64,000 nucleotides of DNA, taken from contig NZ_MCWZ01000101.1 of assembly GCF_002877365.1 (NCBI RefSeq), forward strand, positions 1 to 64,000, in the 5' to 3' direction. This stretch comes from Vibrio sp. 10N.261.55.A7. GTDB taxonomy: Bacteria > Pseudomonadota > Gammaproteobacteria > Enterobacterales > Vibrionaceae. The translations under genes were made by a program, and so were the position numbers. The notes under the pieces are model-generated. The model was not told the origin of the DNA. It made no database searches and saw only the letters and a program-made list of their open reading frames with translations. The first letter of the stretch is position 1, and every line of letters starts with the position of its first letter. Positions 26,153 through 34,250 of this stretch are shown piece by piece.

Positions 26153-27301
26153 TTAGTCTTCCACCGTTTTCAGAGCAAGATGCAACTGAATAACATCCTC
26201 TAACTTATTAATATCTAAGCCAGTAATCTCTCCCACCCTATCGAGTCGATACCTCAATGTATTACGGTGAATATGTAACTGTTCACAAGTTTGCGCTAGG
26301 TCGCAGTTTTGCGCGAAATATTGCCTCAGCGTGCGAATCAGCGTTCCTTTTCCATCCTGCTCTTTGAGTGTGTTAATTGGAGCAACCAGAAGATCCGTTT
26401 TCCAAGAGTCTTGTTTCAAACTACTGATGATGACCGACAACTTATGATCATAGAAAAACAGTGAACTGCGAGACGTTGGCATGCACGAGTCTAAGGTTGC
26501 TTTCGCGGTTTCGTAAGAGCGAGCCAACCCTGACAGCCCCTCAAAATAGCCTCCGACAAAAATTTGTATCGCAAAATCACACTCTTTCTTTGCTCGTCGA
26601 ATCAGTTTATCCACTCGAACCTTTTCCGCTGCAATGCACCACTGCTCGTCTTTTACTGTGATGGGCTTGAGTACCACCACTTCATTGCTCGAGACTGACA
26701 CAATGCCAACGATGTTGTCGCGGGCTGGGTATTCCAATAAATTAACCAGCTTATGCAGTTGCTCTTGAGTCACAGTCTTATTCGCTTTAGGCACCACTTT
26801 TACCAGTGCCGCAACACGAGGTTGTACAAGATCAAGATCCAACCGCTCGGCTATCGACATCAGTTGATGATCATTCAGGCTCGAACCGCCAATCAGCTGC
26901 ATTAGCAACTCTTCTCGGTGCCGGTTATTCCACTGAATTTGCGCCATCATTGCCGCTTGCTCAACGATCAACTCTGCGGTCATCTGAACCAATTCACCAA
27001 AGCTTCGTACATCATCCGGAAGCCCTGAAACGCCCACCACACCAATAACGGTGTCTTGATAGACGATGGGAAGATTGATGCCTTCTTTTACACCAATCAG
27101 TGTGCTCGCAACCGTTTTATTGATTTCTACCGTGCGATTGTCATTGATGGCGAGCAATGCTCCCTCATGCGTTCGATGGAGTCGTTTAGGGTCGCTTGAC
27201 CCAATGATTTGCCCATTCTCATCCATCACATTGACGGGGTATTGAATTATTTTGCTGGCTCTTTCGACAATCTGTCGCGCGATCAGTGAATTTAACTGCA
27301 T
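26153..27301 (-). CDS. cdaR: CdaR-family sugar-diacid/glycerate regulator
   Basis: 382 residues. The N-terminal sensor (1-130) is the sugar-diacid recognition domain (ARQIVERASKIIQYPVNVMD, GVVGVSGLPDDVRSFGELVQ). A middle GGDEF-like region follows, and the C-terminal PucR-type helix-turn-helix is clear (TCEQLHIHRNTLRYRLDRVG). Family members activate glycerate, galactarate and glucarate genes when they bind the acid. It lies immediately upstream of, and on the same strand as, gntP-garK. Confidence 0.92.
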   Translation of the reverse strand: MQLNSLIARQIVERASKIIQYPVNVMDENGQIIGSSDPKRLHRTHEGALLAINDNRTVEINKTVASTLIGVKEGINLPIVYQDTVIGVVGVSGLPDDVRSFGELVQMTAELIVEQAAMMAQIQWNNRHREELLMQLIGGSSLNDHQLMSIAERLDLDLVQPRVAALVKVVPKANKTVTQEQLHKLVNLLEYPARDNIVGIVSVSSNEVVVLKPITVKDEQWCIAAEKVRVDKLIRRAKKECDFAIQIFVGGYFEGLSGLARSYETAKATLDSCMPTSRSSLFFYDHKLSVIISSLKQDSWKTDLLVAPINTLKEQDGKGTLIRTLRQYFAQNCDLAQTCEQLHIHRNTLRYRLDRVGEITGLDINKLEDVIQLHLALKTVED

Positions 27302-27482
27302 GGTGATGACTCTTCATTCAAATCAAAATTCAGTATATCCAAACTGAGCCAAACTTCTTGTTCAAACGCACAAATTGTTTCCTGCTTTACTTTCCTGACT
27401 TTGTCTTACGATTGTCGTATTTACCCTGAATTGGCAGCTCAGTCTAACGACAATTCGTAATAACACTGAGTGACGACACAGT

Positions 27483-27544
27483 AAATTATTGATAACGTAA
27501 AGAAGACGATGATTTTCACTTCTTCACTGCGTTATCAATAATTT
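27483..27544. promoter_or_regulatory. 15-bp perfect inverted repeat upstream of the AEC transporter
   Basis: AAATTATTGATAACG at 27483-27497 is exactly complementary to 27530-27544, enclosing 32 bases with a further GAAG/CTTC match. It ends ten bases before the AEC transporter ATG at 27555, where it would occlude or structure the ribosome-binding region. Candidate operator or mRNA leader hairpin. Confidence 0.6.
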
Positions 27545-27554
27545 AAGGGTTTCT

Positions 27555-28430
27555 ATGTTCGAGCAAGTAGTCAATATTCTCTTCCCCGTTTTTGCTCTCG
27601 CTTTCACCGGCTTTCTCGTCAGTCGCTGGCTAAAACCTGATTTCAGTCCGATTAACCAAATCAATATGAATGTCTGTATTCCAGCGCTGGTATTTGCTTC
27701 GTTAGCCACCATGCCACTGGATACAGAGCAGCTCCCATTGATCTACGCGTCACTTGTTGCGGTGTTGGTTCCTGGTTTATTGATGATTCCAATCTGCAAG
27801 TTTTCAGGGCTTAATTTTAAGGCTTGGGCGCCGCCCCACATGTTTCGCAACAGTGGCAATTTAGCCATTCCACTGTTCGCTTATACGTTCGGCGAAGCGG
27901 CGCAATCACCCGCCGTGCTTCTGTTTGTTATGTCAGCTTGTATTCACATCAGCGTTGGATTGGCGCTACTCAGTTCGGGAAACCCGTTTAAACAGATTTT
28001 CACCATGCCCGTTTTTCTCGCAGCAGCGCTTGCCATGATCTTGAACTTATCGGGTATTTCGGTGTGGACACCACTATACGAAGCTAGCTCATTATTAGGC
28101 CAAGCTGCCGTACCGATTATGCTGTTGTCTCTAGGGTCTCAAATGGTCAACCTACGCTTGAGTGGTTTAAAGGTTGGTCTGCTGTGCACTGCACAATCGT
28201 TGTTCACTGGGGCTGTCGCATTCACCCTCATTTACTTCTTTATTCCACTGCCAAAACTGCACCTACAGATGATGGTCTTATTTACCATGTTGCCACCCGC
28301 AGTCATGAATTATCTATTTGCTGAGCGTTTTAATGTTGAGCCTGAAAATGTTGCGTCTATGGTTCTGTTTTCAAACTTCCTCAGCGTCGTCACATTGCCC
28401 GTTTTATTACTGTTTGCTCTTTCTTTGTAG
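27555..28430 (+). CDS. AEC (auxin efflux carrier-like) transporter
   Basis: 291 residues, about ten transmembrane segments in two five-helix halves. Family features include NMNVCIPALVFASLATMPLD, MFRNSGNLAIPLFAYTFGEA and closing PPAVMNYLFAERFNVEP. Bacterial members move malate, malonate or other carboxylates. Substrate unknown; the neighbourhood suggests an organic acid of glyoxylate or ureide metabolism. AAGGG lies near the start, inside or next to the inverted repeat described at 27483. Confidence 0.88.
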   Translation: MFEQVVNILFPVFALAFTGFLVSRWLKPDFSPINQINMNVCIPALVFASLATMPLDTEQLPLIYASLVAVLVPGLLMIPICKFSGLNFKAWAPPHMFRNSGNLAIPLFAYTFGEAAQSPAVLLFVMSACIHISVGLALLSSGNPFKQIFTMPVFLAAALAMILNLSGISVWTPLYEASSLLGQAAVPIMLLSLGSQMVNLRLSGLKVGLLCTAQSLFTGAVAFTLIYFFIPLPKLHLQMMVLFTMLPPAVMNYLFAERFNVEPENVASMVLFSNFLSVVTLPVLLLFALSL

Positions 28431-28524
28431 CGTCTTTCTATACAGCGAGCTTCCCTGTAGCAACTGCCTTGTAGAAACTTGCCTTTTGGTAATAACACCA
28501 TATTAAACAGTGCTTAAAATTGAG

Positions 28525-28552
28525 CGCCCTTCCCATTGGAAAGGGCGTTTTT
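28525..28552. terminator. rho-independent terminator
   Basis: CGCCCTTCC, short loop, GGAAAGGGCG (one bulge) then TTTTT, 95 bp after the AEC transporter gene. Confidence 0.75.
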
Positions 28553-28630
28553 CCGTCTCTAGATGATTTCTAGCGTTGGGGGTTGAAACCTCATCGCCGC
28601 TATTAATCACTATTGAACGCTGTTGAACCG

Positions 28631-29914
28631 TTATTGGATCATTGCACCTTGCTCAACCCACTCACCAATCAGTGATCGCTCATCATCTGTCATTTGAGTC
28701 AGGTTGCCCAACGGCATCACCTTGGTTGTGACGGTTTGAGCCACAATTCGAGGGACATTCGCTTTGATCTCTTCCGGTGTATCAAGAATAACGCCTGCTG
28801 GCGCAGCGGCAAAAGCAGCATGCGATGGTGTGGCAGAGTGACAAACCGAACAACGCTCTTGAATCACATCATTGATCTGTTCAAATGGAATCGTGCTTGA
28901 GTCGCTATGCGCTTCTTGTGAAGAAGCGGCCACAAGCTCTTGCGTTGTCGATTCTGTTTGCGTTGCTGGCTGTACTTGTTCAACCACTGGCTTTTGTACC
29001 ACTGGGGTCATTGATTTCTTCGCATACGGGGATGTCACGAAGGCAAGCGTAATCATACCCAGCGCTGCAATAGGCACTGTCCATGCGTATTTCTGGCTAC
29101 CATGACGTGTATTGAAATAGTGGCGAACCAGGATACTGAAAATAGACAAACCCGCTAAAATCAACCAGTTGTATTCGTGTCCATACGTGCTTGGAAAGTG
29201 ATTACTGATCATAATGAACAGCACTGGCAGCGTTAGGTAGTTGTTGTGACGCGAACGCAGTAAACCTTTTGCTGGTAACGTCGGATCTGGCTCTCTGTTC
29301 TCTTCAATGGCTTTAACCAGATTACGCTGCGCCGGCATGATGATGCGAAATACGTTACCTACCATGATGGTACCAATGATTGCACCAACATGAATGTACG
29401 CACCACGACCACTAAAGACCTGAGACAGACCGTAAGCCGCGCCAACTAGGCCCAAGAATAAAACAAAGCCAAGCAGTTCTGGTTTCTTACCCAGCGGCGA
29501 GTCACAAAGAAAATCGTAAACGAACCAACCCGCGATTAAAGCGCCAATACCAATTGCAATGGCGGTCGTGGAATCAAGTCCTGAACCCGGTGCAATTAGG
29601 TAGATTTCTGCGTTGAGGTAGTACACCACCCCTAGCAGGGCGACACCTGTGATCCATGTGAAATACGCTTCCCACTTAAACCAGTGCAAATGCTCAGGCA
29701 TTTCTGGCGGCGCCAGCTTGTACTTTTCTAGGTGATAAATACCGCCACCGTGAATTGCCCATAAATCGCCCGACAACCCTGTTTTCGGGTTAACACGGTT
29801 TAAGTTGTTCTCTAGCCAAACAAAGTAGAACGATGCGCCGATCCATGCGACACCGACTATCATGTGAACCCAGCGAATTGCTAAGTTCAGCCATTCAGTA
29901 ATATGCGGATCCAT
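28631..29914 (-). CDS. puuD: PuuD-type urate hydroxylase with C-terminal cytochrome c
   Basis: 427 residues. N-terminal ~300 residues carry about eight transmembrane helices of the urate-hydroxylase (DUF989) domain (NLAIRWVHMIVGVAWIGASF, RHNNYLTLPVLFIMISNHFP). After a Q/T-rich linker comes a cytochrome c domain with the haem motif CSVCH (Cys355, Cys358, His359) and a probable axial Met near 400. PuuD oxidises urate to 5-hydroxyisourate at the inner membrane, passing electrons to the respiratory chain instead of making peroxide. Last gene of the puuE-uraD-alc-allA-puuD operon. Confidence 0.93.
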   Translation of the reverse strand: MDPHITEWLNLAIRWVHMIVGVAWIGASFYFVWLENNLNRVNPKTGLSGDLWAIHGGGIYHLEKYKLAPPEMPEHLHWFKWEAYFTWITGVALLGVVYYLNAEIYLIAPGSGLDSTTAIAIGIGALIAGWFVYDFLCDSPLGKKPELLGFVLFLGLVGAAYGLSQVFSGRGAYIHVGAIIGTIMVGNVFRIIMPAQRNLVKAIEENREPDPTLPAKGLLRSRHNNYLTLPVLFIMISNHFPSTYGHEYNWLILAGLSIFSILVRHYFNTRHGSQKYAWTVPIAALGMITLAFVTSPYAKKSMTPVVQKPVVEQVQPATQTESTTQELVAASSQEAHSDSSTIPFEQINDVIQERCSVCHSATPSHAAFAAAPAGVILDTPEEIKANVPRIVAQTVTTKVMPLGNLTQMTDDERSLIGEWVEQGAMIQ

Positions 29915-29969
29915 AATTTACTCCTTTAACACAGCCACGCTCTCGTCTTATTTCTCATCCCAAAGGATT

Positions 29970-30563
29970 TCAATGAGCGATCGCGAACTGTTTTTCATCC
30001 TGATTATTCAAATTAGGGAGATCATCTAAATGCAAAGAAACCAAGTTGTCTTCAAAATGCACTTCATCGCAGTTATTCCCCTCACCGGCGCGATCGACAA
30101 TTAAGAATCGATCCTGTTCGGTGAGCGCTAATACTGGGTGATGCCATACCCCTTTCAAGTAGTTCACGCCCTGTTTGCCATTGCTTAGAAAAGCACGACA
30201 TTGAGATAGGGCTGGGTTGTCTCCCTTAGGGGCTACAACGATTAAATAAGGCTGACCAAGTAAAGGAATGAACGCTTGAGAGCCAAGTGGGTGTCGCTCT
30301 AACATCTTTATAGTTAGCGGGTATTCAAGTGGCGTTGCCTCGAAAATACTCATAATAGTGCGACCACCTTGCTCTTCTACATCGGCACTGGCGAGTTTAT
30401 GAAAACGCTTAGTCGATCCATTATTGATCATAAAGAAATCACTATTTTCAGCTTCTATCACCTCACCAAACTCTGCAAATGCTTGCTTGGTTAATGGTTC
30501 AATCACCAGAGATTGAAGCGTCGTTGTCGCGTTGTCCTTGCTCATGCCACTTTCATTACTCAT
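29970..30563 (-). CDS. allA: ureidoglycolate lyase
   Basis: 197 residues of the AllA family: LTKQAFAEFGEVIEAENSDF, a conserved ERHPLGSQAFIPLLGQPYLI core with the His and Gln near the metal site, and GVWHHPVLALTEQDRFLIVD at the end. It cleaves ureidoglycolate to glyoxylate and urea, the last ureide step. About 15 residues longer at the N-terminus than needed; an internal Met at residue 7 is an alternative start. It lies 40 bp after the allantoicase gene. Confidence 0.92.
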   Translation of the reverse strand: MSNESGMSKDNATTTLQSLVIEPLTKQAFAEFGEVIEAENSDFFMINNGSTKRFHKLASADVEEQGGRTIMSIFEATPLEYPLTIKMLERHPLGSQAFIPLLGQPYLIVVAPKGDNPALSQCRAFLSNGKQGVNYLKGVWHHPVLALTEQDRFLIVDRAGEGNNCDEVHFEDNLVSLHLDDLPNLNNQDEKQFAIAH

Positions 30564-30603
30564 AAAGAGTTCCTACCTAGATTTCGCCATTACTTAACAA
30601 TTA

Positions 30604-31608
30604 CTACTCTGCTTTTGTGCCGAATAAACGTAAACGGCTGATACCACCATCTGGGAAGATGTTCAGTCGAACGTGCGTAACAGCGCCTAAGTCGTTCACC
30701 TGTTCATTAAACTCATGCAGCTCGTGAGCCGACAGTTTTTGAGCAGGCAATAGCTCACGCCAGAAAAGGCTTTGTGTTTCGACTTGGTCGTCGGTTCCGC
30801 CCTTTACGTACGCCGCTTGAATTGAACAACTGTCTGGGTAGTTTCCTTTAAAGTGCGCGGTATCAACGATCACTTGTGAGATATTGGCAGAGTGGCCAAG
30901 TGCAACAATAACCCAATCATTACCAGGGGTGCGTCGACGCGCGGTTTCCCAACCATCACCCATGTTCTCACCTCGACCAGGGCCAAGAATGTTCGATTTT
31001 GTGCCGTAGTGTTCATCACTACACGCCAGCGCACGACCGCCATTTTCAACGGCAGCGAAATCGATTGTCTGCGTGGTACTGAGGTTATCCCAATCCACGC
31101 TCGGGCGACCATAAACACGCAAACGAGCGACACCGCCGTCAGGGTAAATATTCAAACGTACGTGTGTGTAAACTTTGTCGCTGTCAATTTCAGTAAGGTG
31201 GTGCTTGTCACCTTGAAGGCTTGTGGAAGCAATGATCTCATCCCACTCTTGCGACTCAGAAGGTGCGCCTTCAGGGCTGTAACAGGCATCCAACGACGCT
31301 GATGGTGGAAAGTTGCCGGTAAACCAAGTGGTATCAATGTCGACGCCCGCAATCGTGCCCGCTAGACCCAGCTTCACGACGCAGTAGTCATAACCTTCAC
31401 CGCGCTTACGACGACTCTCCCAGCCATCCATCCACTTGCCGTTATCATCGTAGACATCGTCTTTCCATTCAGGCGCTTCACGGCGTAGCATGCGAGACTT
31501 ATCGGCAAAGAAATCATCCGTTGCGTACAGCGCTTCCGCACCTAAACGCTCGTCTGCTAAGTTTGTGTAGCCTTGAAATTGCTCTGTTTTTTCTACTTCT
31601 AGGGTCAT
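30604..31608 (-). CDS. alc: allantoicase
   Basis: 334 residues from ATG31608, preferred over an upstream in-frame ATG because GGAAGGA lies before it. Two homologous allantoicase jelly-roll domains are visible. Each contains the paired motif [20 protein letters not shown] or [20 protein letters not shown], plus [19 protein letters not shown] or [19 protein letters not shown]. It hydrolyses allantoate to ureidoglycolate and urea. Central gene of the ureide operon. Confidence 0.95.
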   Translation of the reverse strand: MTLEVEKTEQFQGYTNLADERLGAEALYATDDFFADKSRMLRREAPEWKDDVYDDNGKWMDGWESRRKRGEGYDYCVVKLGLAGTIAGVDIDTTWFTGNFPPSASLDACYSPEGAPSESQEWDEIIASTSLQGDKHHLTEIDSDKVYTHVRLNIYPDGGVARLRVYGRPSVDWDNLSTTQTIDFAAVENGGRALACSDEHYGTKSNILGPGRGENMGDGWETARRRTPGNDWVIVALGHSANISQVIVDTAHFKGNYPDSCSIQAAYVKGGTDDQVETQSLFWRELLPAQKLSAHELHEFNEQVNDLGAVTHVRLNIFPDGGISRLRLFGTKAE

Positions 31609-31711
31609 TCGTCTAATTCCTTCCAATGAATCAATTATCAATAAATAATAAAATGAGTACCGAGGCTTTTTTAGGCGCTCGATTTAAGCCGAAACAGTTG
31701 TCGCTGGTGAC

Positions 31712-32227
31712 TTACATGTCTCGGAGGCGAAACAGAGCGATCTTGTTGATCTCTTGAATCGCAGTAGCAAACTCAGTTTCACTATCATTGCCTAATCGCG
31801 TCTCGAACGACTCGAGAATTTGGTAACGATTGGCCCCTTTTACCGCCATGATAAAGGGAAAGTTGAAGCGACTTTTGTAGCTATTGTTATAGGTGGTAAA
31901 TTTAGCAAACTCTTCTGACGAGCATTGATCAATGCCTGCGCCAGCCTGCTCTGAGGTTGAGGCAGCAGTAAGTTCACCGTTCACGGCAGCTCGACCCGCT
32001 AAATCGGGGTGAGCATTAATCAGTGCCAACTGTTTGTCTTGGCTGGCATTCAGCAGTGATGACGACATTTTAAGGTGTAGATTTTCTACGTGGTCATCTT
32101 CATCACTAAGCCCTTGTTCATAAACGACTTGCGCCACCCAAGGACTGTGCTCATACACATCAGCAAAGTGAGAGACGAACGTCTCTTTATCCATTTGAGT
32201 TGGCTGACAAAATCTAAACTGGGTCAT
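31712..32227 (-). CDS. uraD: OHCU decarboxylase
   Basis: 171 residues from ATG32227, which has AAGGAGGGCGCA directly upstream. The signature NAHPDLAGRAA (catalytic His) and TTYNNSYKSRFNFPFIMAVK with FETRLGND closing are diagnostic of 2-oxo-4-hydroxy-4-carboxy-5-ureidoimidazoline decarboxylase. It makes S-allantoin. It lies 27 bp downstream of the puuE stop. Confidence 0.95.
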   Translation of the reverse strand: MTQFRFCQPTQMDKETFVSHFADVYEHSPWVAQVVYEQGLSDEDDHVENLHLKMSSSLLNASQDKQLALINAHPDLAGRAAVNGELTAASTSEQAGAGIDQCSSEEFAKFTTYNNSYKSRFNFPFIMAVKGANRYQILESFETRLGNDSETEFATAIQEINKIALFRLRDM

Positions 32228-32254
32228 TGCGCCCTCCTTGAGCATTAATGATGA

Positions 32255-33166
32255 TTATTTCGAGTATGGGTGCACTTCGTGCCAGTGCTGTGCAATATCG
32301 ACGCGGCGTGTCAGCCACACTCGATCGTGCTGTTTTACGTAATATAAGAATTTACGAAGCGCGGCAATACGCCCAGGGCGGCCAATTAAACGGCAATGTA
32401 GCCCCACCGACATCATTTTTGGTGCGGTTTCGCCTTCGAGATATAAGGTGTCAAAGGTGTCTTTTAAGTACTGATAAAACTGCTCGCCACTGTTAAAGCC
32501 TTGCACGGTTGAGAAGCGCATATCATTGGCGTCTAATGTATAGGGGATCACCAGTTGCGGTTTGCCTGCTTCGGTATGCCAGTAAGGCAGGTCATCGTCA
32601 TACGCATCGGAGTCATACAAAAATCCGCCCTCTTCCGCGACAAGTTGACGTGTGTTTGGGCCTGTTCTTCCGGTGTACCAACCCACAGGTCGTGACCCTG
32701 TCACCTGCTCAATAATGTCAATGGCTTTACTCATGTGCTCGCGCTCAAGATCTTTATCCATGTATTGATAATCGATCCAGCGATAACCATGGCTGCAAAT
32801 TTCGTGGCCGGCTTTCACCATGGCTTCTGCAACGTCAGGGTGACGTTCAATCGCCATCGCAACCGCAAACACAGTTAACGGAATTTGGTATTCATCGAAC
32901 AAGCGAAGAACACGCCATACTCCGGCGCGGCTGCCGTATTCATAAATGGATTCCATGCTCATATGGCGCTCGCCTTTTATCGGCTGCGCAGAAGGAATCT
33001 CGGATAAGAAGGCTTCCGATTCACCATCGCCATGCAGTACGCAACGCTCCCCGCCTTCTTCATAATTAAGGACGAACGAAATGGCTACTTTGGCGTTATT
33101 CGGCCAATGGGGATGAGGTGGATTTTGGCCATAACCAATTAAATCTCGGGAATAATCCTTATTCAT
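32255..33166 (-). CDS. puuE: PuuE-type allantoinase
   Basis: 303 residues of the polysaccharide-deacetylase (NodB) fold that carries metal-independent allantoinase in proteobacteria: RDLIGYGQNPPHPHWPNNAK, VAISFVLNYEEGGERCVLHGD, HEICSHGYRWIDYQYMD, and YTGRTGPNTRQLVAEEGGFL. The context with uraD and alc makes allantoinase the confident choice over carbohydrate deacetylase. First gene of the minus-strand operon, divergent from uraH. Confidence 0.94.
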   Translation of the reverse strand: MNKDYSRDLIGYGQNPPHPHWPNNAKVAISFVLNYEEGGERCVLHGDGESEAFLSEIPSAQPIKGERHMSMESIYEYGSRAGVWRVLRLFDEYQIPLTVFAVAMAIERHPDVAEAMVKAGHEICSHGYRWIDYQYMDKDLEREHMSKAIDIIEQVTGSRPVGWYTGRTGPNTRQLVAEEGGFLYDSDAYDDDLPYWHTEAGKPQLVIPYTLDANDMRFSTVQGFNSGEQFYQYLKDTFDTLYLEGETAPKMMSVGLHCRLIGRPGRIAALRKFLYYVKQHDRVWLTRRVDIAQHWHEVHPYSK

Positions 33167-33373
33167 CCAAATGCTCCTTGCTCAATTCAATAGAGAAACA
33201 ATGTTAATTATAGAACCTACCCTCAATTCGAAATGCGCGGTTAAGCCTGAGACAAATGGGTAATGACTCTATGTCTTTGTAGGAAGAAAACCGTTCACTG
33301 AATTGGCTACCTTAGCCCTGACTCAATAATCGAAGTGGATAAATTTGCTTACCTCTCTAAACCCTACACTTAC

Positions 33374-33385
33374 ATTGTATACAAT
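33374..33385. promoter_or_regulatory. candidate operator ATTGTATACAAT
   Basis: Perfect 12-bp palindrome about 210 bp upstream of puuE and 305 bp upstream of uraH. Resembles GntR/FadR-subfamily sites (inference from general knowledge). Confidence 0.4.
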
Positions 33386-33663
33386 TTTTTATTTTAATGT
33401 AAAGAAAATGTTTATTAAGTTAATTAAAATAAAGTCATACTTTAAAATCAGCAACTTACAACCAAACAGTCATACTAAGATCAATATCACAGTTGGATTA
33501 GAATCGACTAAATCATCAATTACACGTAACAAACCCATAACATTAAGCTTTACTATTCCAAAAATTGTGTACATATTAATAGCACACCCACGAGAACAAC
33601 GTTTCGTGTGAATGTTAAGAAAGACGATCTATTTATAAAGCGAATTATTTCGTAGTAGCTATC

Positions 33664-33691
33664 AAGGAGTGCGCAACCGCGCAGAAGCACA
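33664..33691 (+). promoter_or_regulatory. uraH ribosome-binding site separated from the ATG by a small hairpin
   Basis: AAGGAG (33664-33669) is 22 bases from the uraH ATG, too far for normal initiation. Between them TGCGC (33670-33674) and GCGCA (33679-33683) form a 5-bp stem with loop AACC; if folded, the effective spacing becomes eight bases. Confidence 0.5.
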
Positions 33692-34045
33692 ATGGGAAAA
33701 CTCACAACGCACGTATTAGACACAATGAAGGGAGCGCCTGGCTCAGAAATCAAAGTGGAATTATTCAAGTTTGATGGTGAGCAGCTTCAATCAGTCGGCC
33801 ATACCTATACCAATAACGACGGTCGAACCGACTCCCCGTTACTAGAAGGTGATGAATTTCAATCAGGGAAATATCAACTGGTATTTCATGTCGCAAGTTA
33901 TTTCGAAAAGCAAGGCGTCACGCTCGACGATGTTCCCTTTCTTGACGATGTTGTGATTCGATTTGGACTCAATGACAGTGACGCGCATTACCACGTACCA
34001 CTTTTGGTTTCCCCATACAGTTTTTCAACCTACCGAGGTAGTTAA
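33692..34045 (+). CDS. uraH: 5-hydroxyisourate hydrolase (transthyretin-like)
   Basis: 117 residues. Family landmarks are the opening LTTHVLDTMKGAPGS (first catalytic His), NNDGRTDSPLL with the catalytic Arg, HYHVPLLVSPYSFSTYRGS at the C-terminus with the final His and the diagnostic YRGS. It hydrolyses 5-hydroxyisourate to OHCU, the product used by UraD. No signal peptide, so cytosolic. Divergent from the rest of the ureide genes. Confidence 0.96.
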   Translation: MGKLTTHVLDTMKGAPGSEIKVELFKFDGEQLQSVGHTYTNNDGRTDSPLLEGDEFQSGKYQLVFHVASYFEKQGVTLDDVPFLDDVVIRFGLNDSDAHYHVPLLVSPYSFSTYRGS

Positions 34046-34128
34046 TCTAACGTCGTTAACCGCCAATTCATAAATCAATATAAGGCGACGTTAACGGTTC
34101 AACAGAGCACCAAACTTATTTTATTAGT

Positions 34129-34179
34129 GCTGTTGATCACCGCCCTATTGTCACTGGGTAATAGGGAGCGATTAACAGC
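34129..34179 (+). promoter_or_regulatory. long stem-loop in the uraH-permease gap
   Basis: GCTGTTGATC (34129-34138) pairs with GATTAACAGC (34170-34179, one mismatch) and inside it CCCTATT (34143-34149) pairs with AATAGGG (34160-34166). It ends 71 bp before the permease ATG and could be the uraH terminator or an attenuator. No T-run follows. Confidence 0.4.
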
Positions 34180-34250
34180 AATACAAGAATATCGTTGAAG
34201 TTTTTTCAGATTCAATGACGGAACATAAATAAGAAAAAGGACTTGCTGTA

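Larger units (their letters stand above)
33167..33691. promoter_or_regulatory. divergent puuE/uraH promoter region
   Basis: 525 bp, AT-rich, no gene. It holds a perfect 12-bp palindrome ATTGTATACAAT at 33374-33385 and a weaker relative ATTGTGTACATA at about 33564-33575. It also holds the structured uraH leader at 33664-33691. The palindrome has the form bound by FCD-type GntR regulators, but no such regulator gene is in the window. Confidence 0.5.

Noticed and set aside
33345-33611. 88-codon plus-strand frame in the puuE/uraH gap
   Set aside because: AT-rich low-complexity translation without a ribosome site, lying over the divergent promoter and palindromes.
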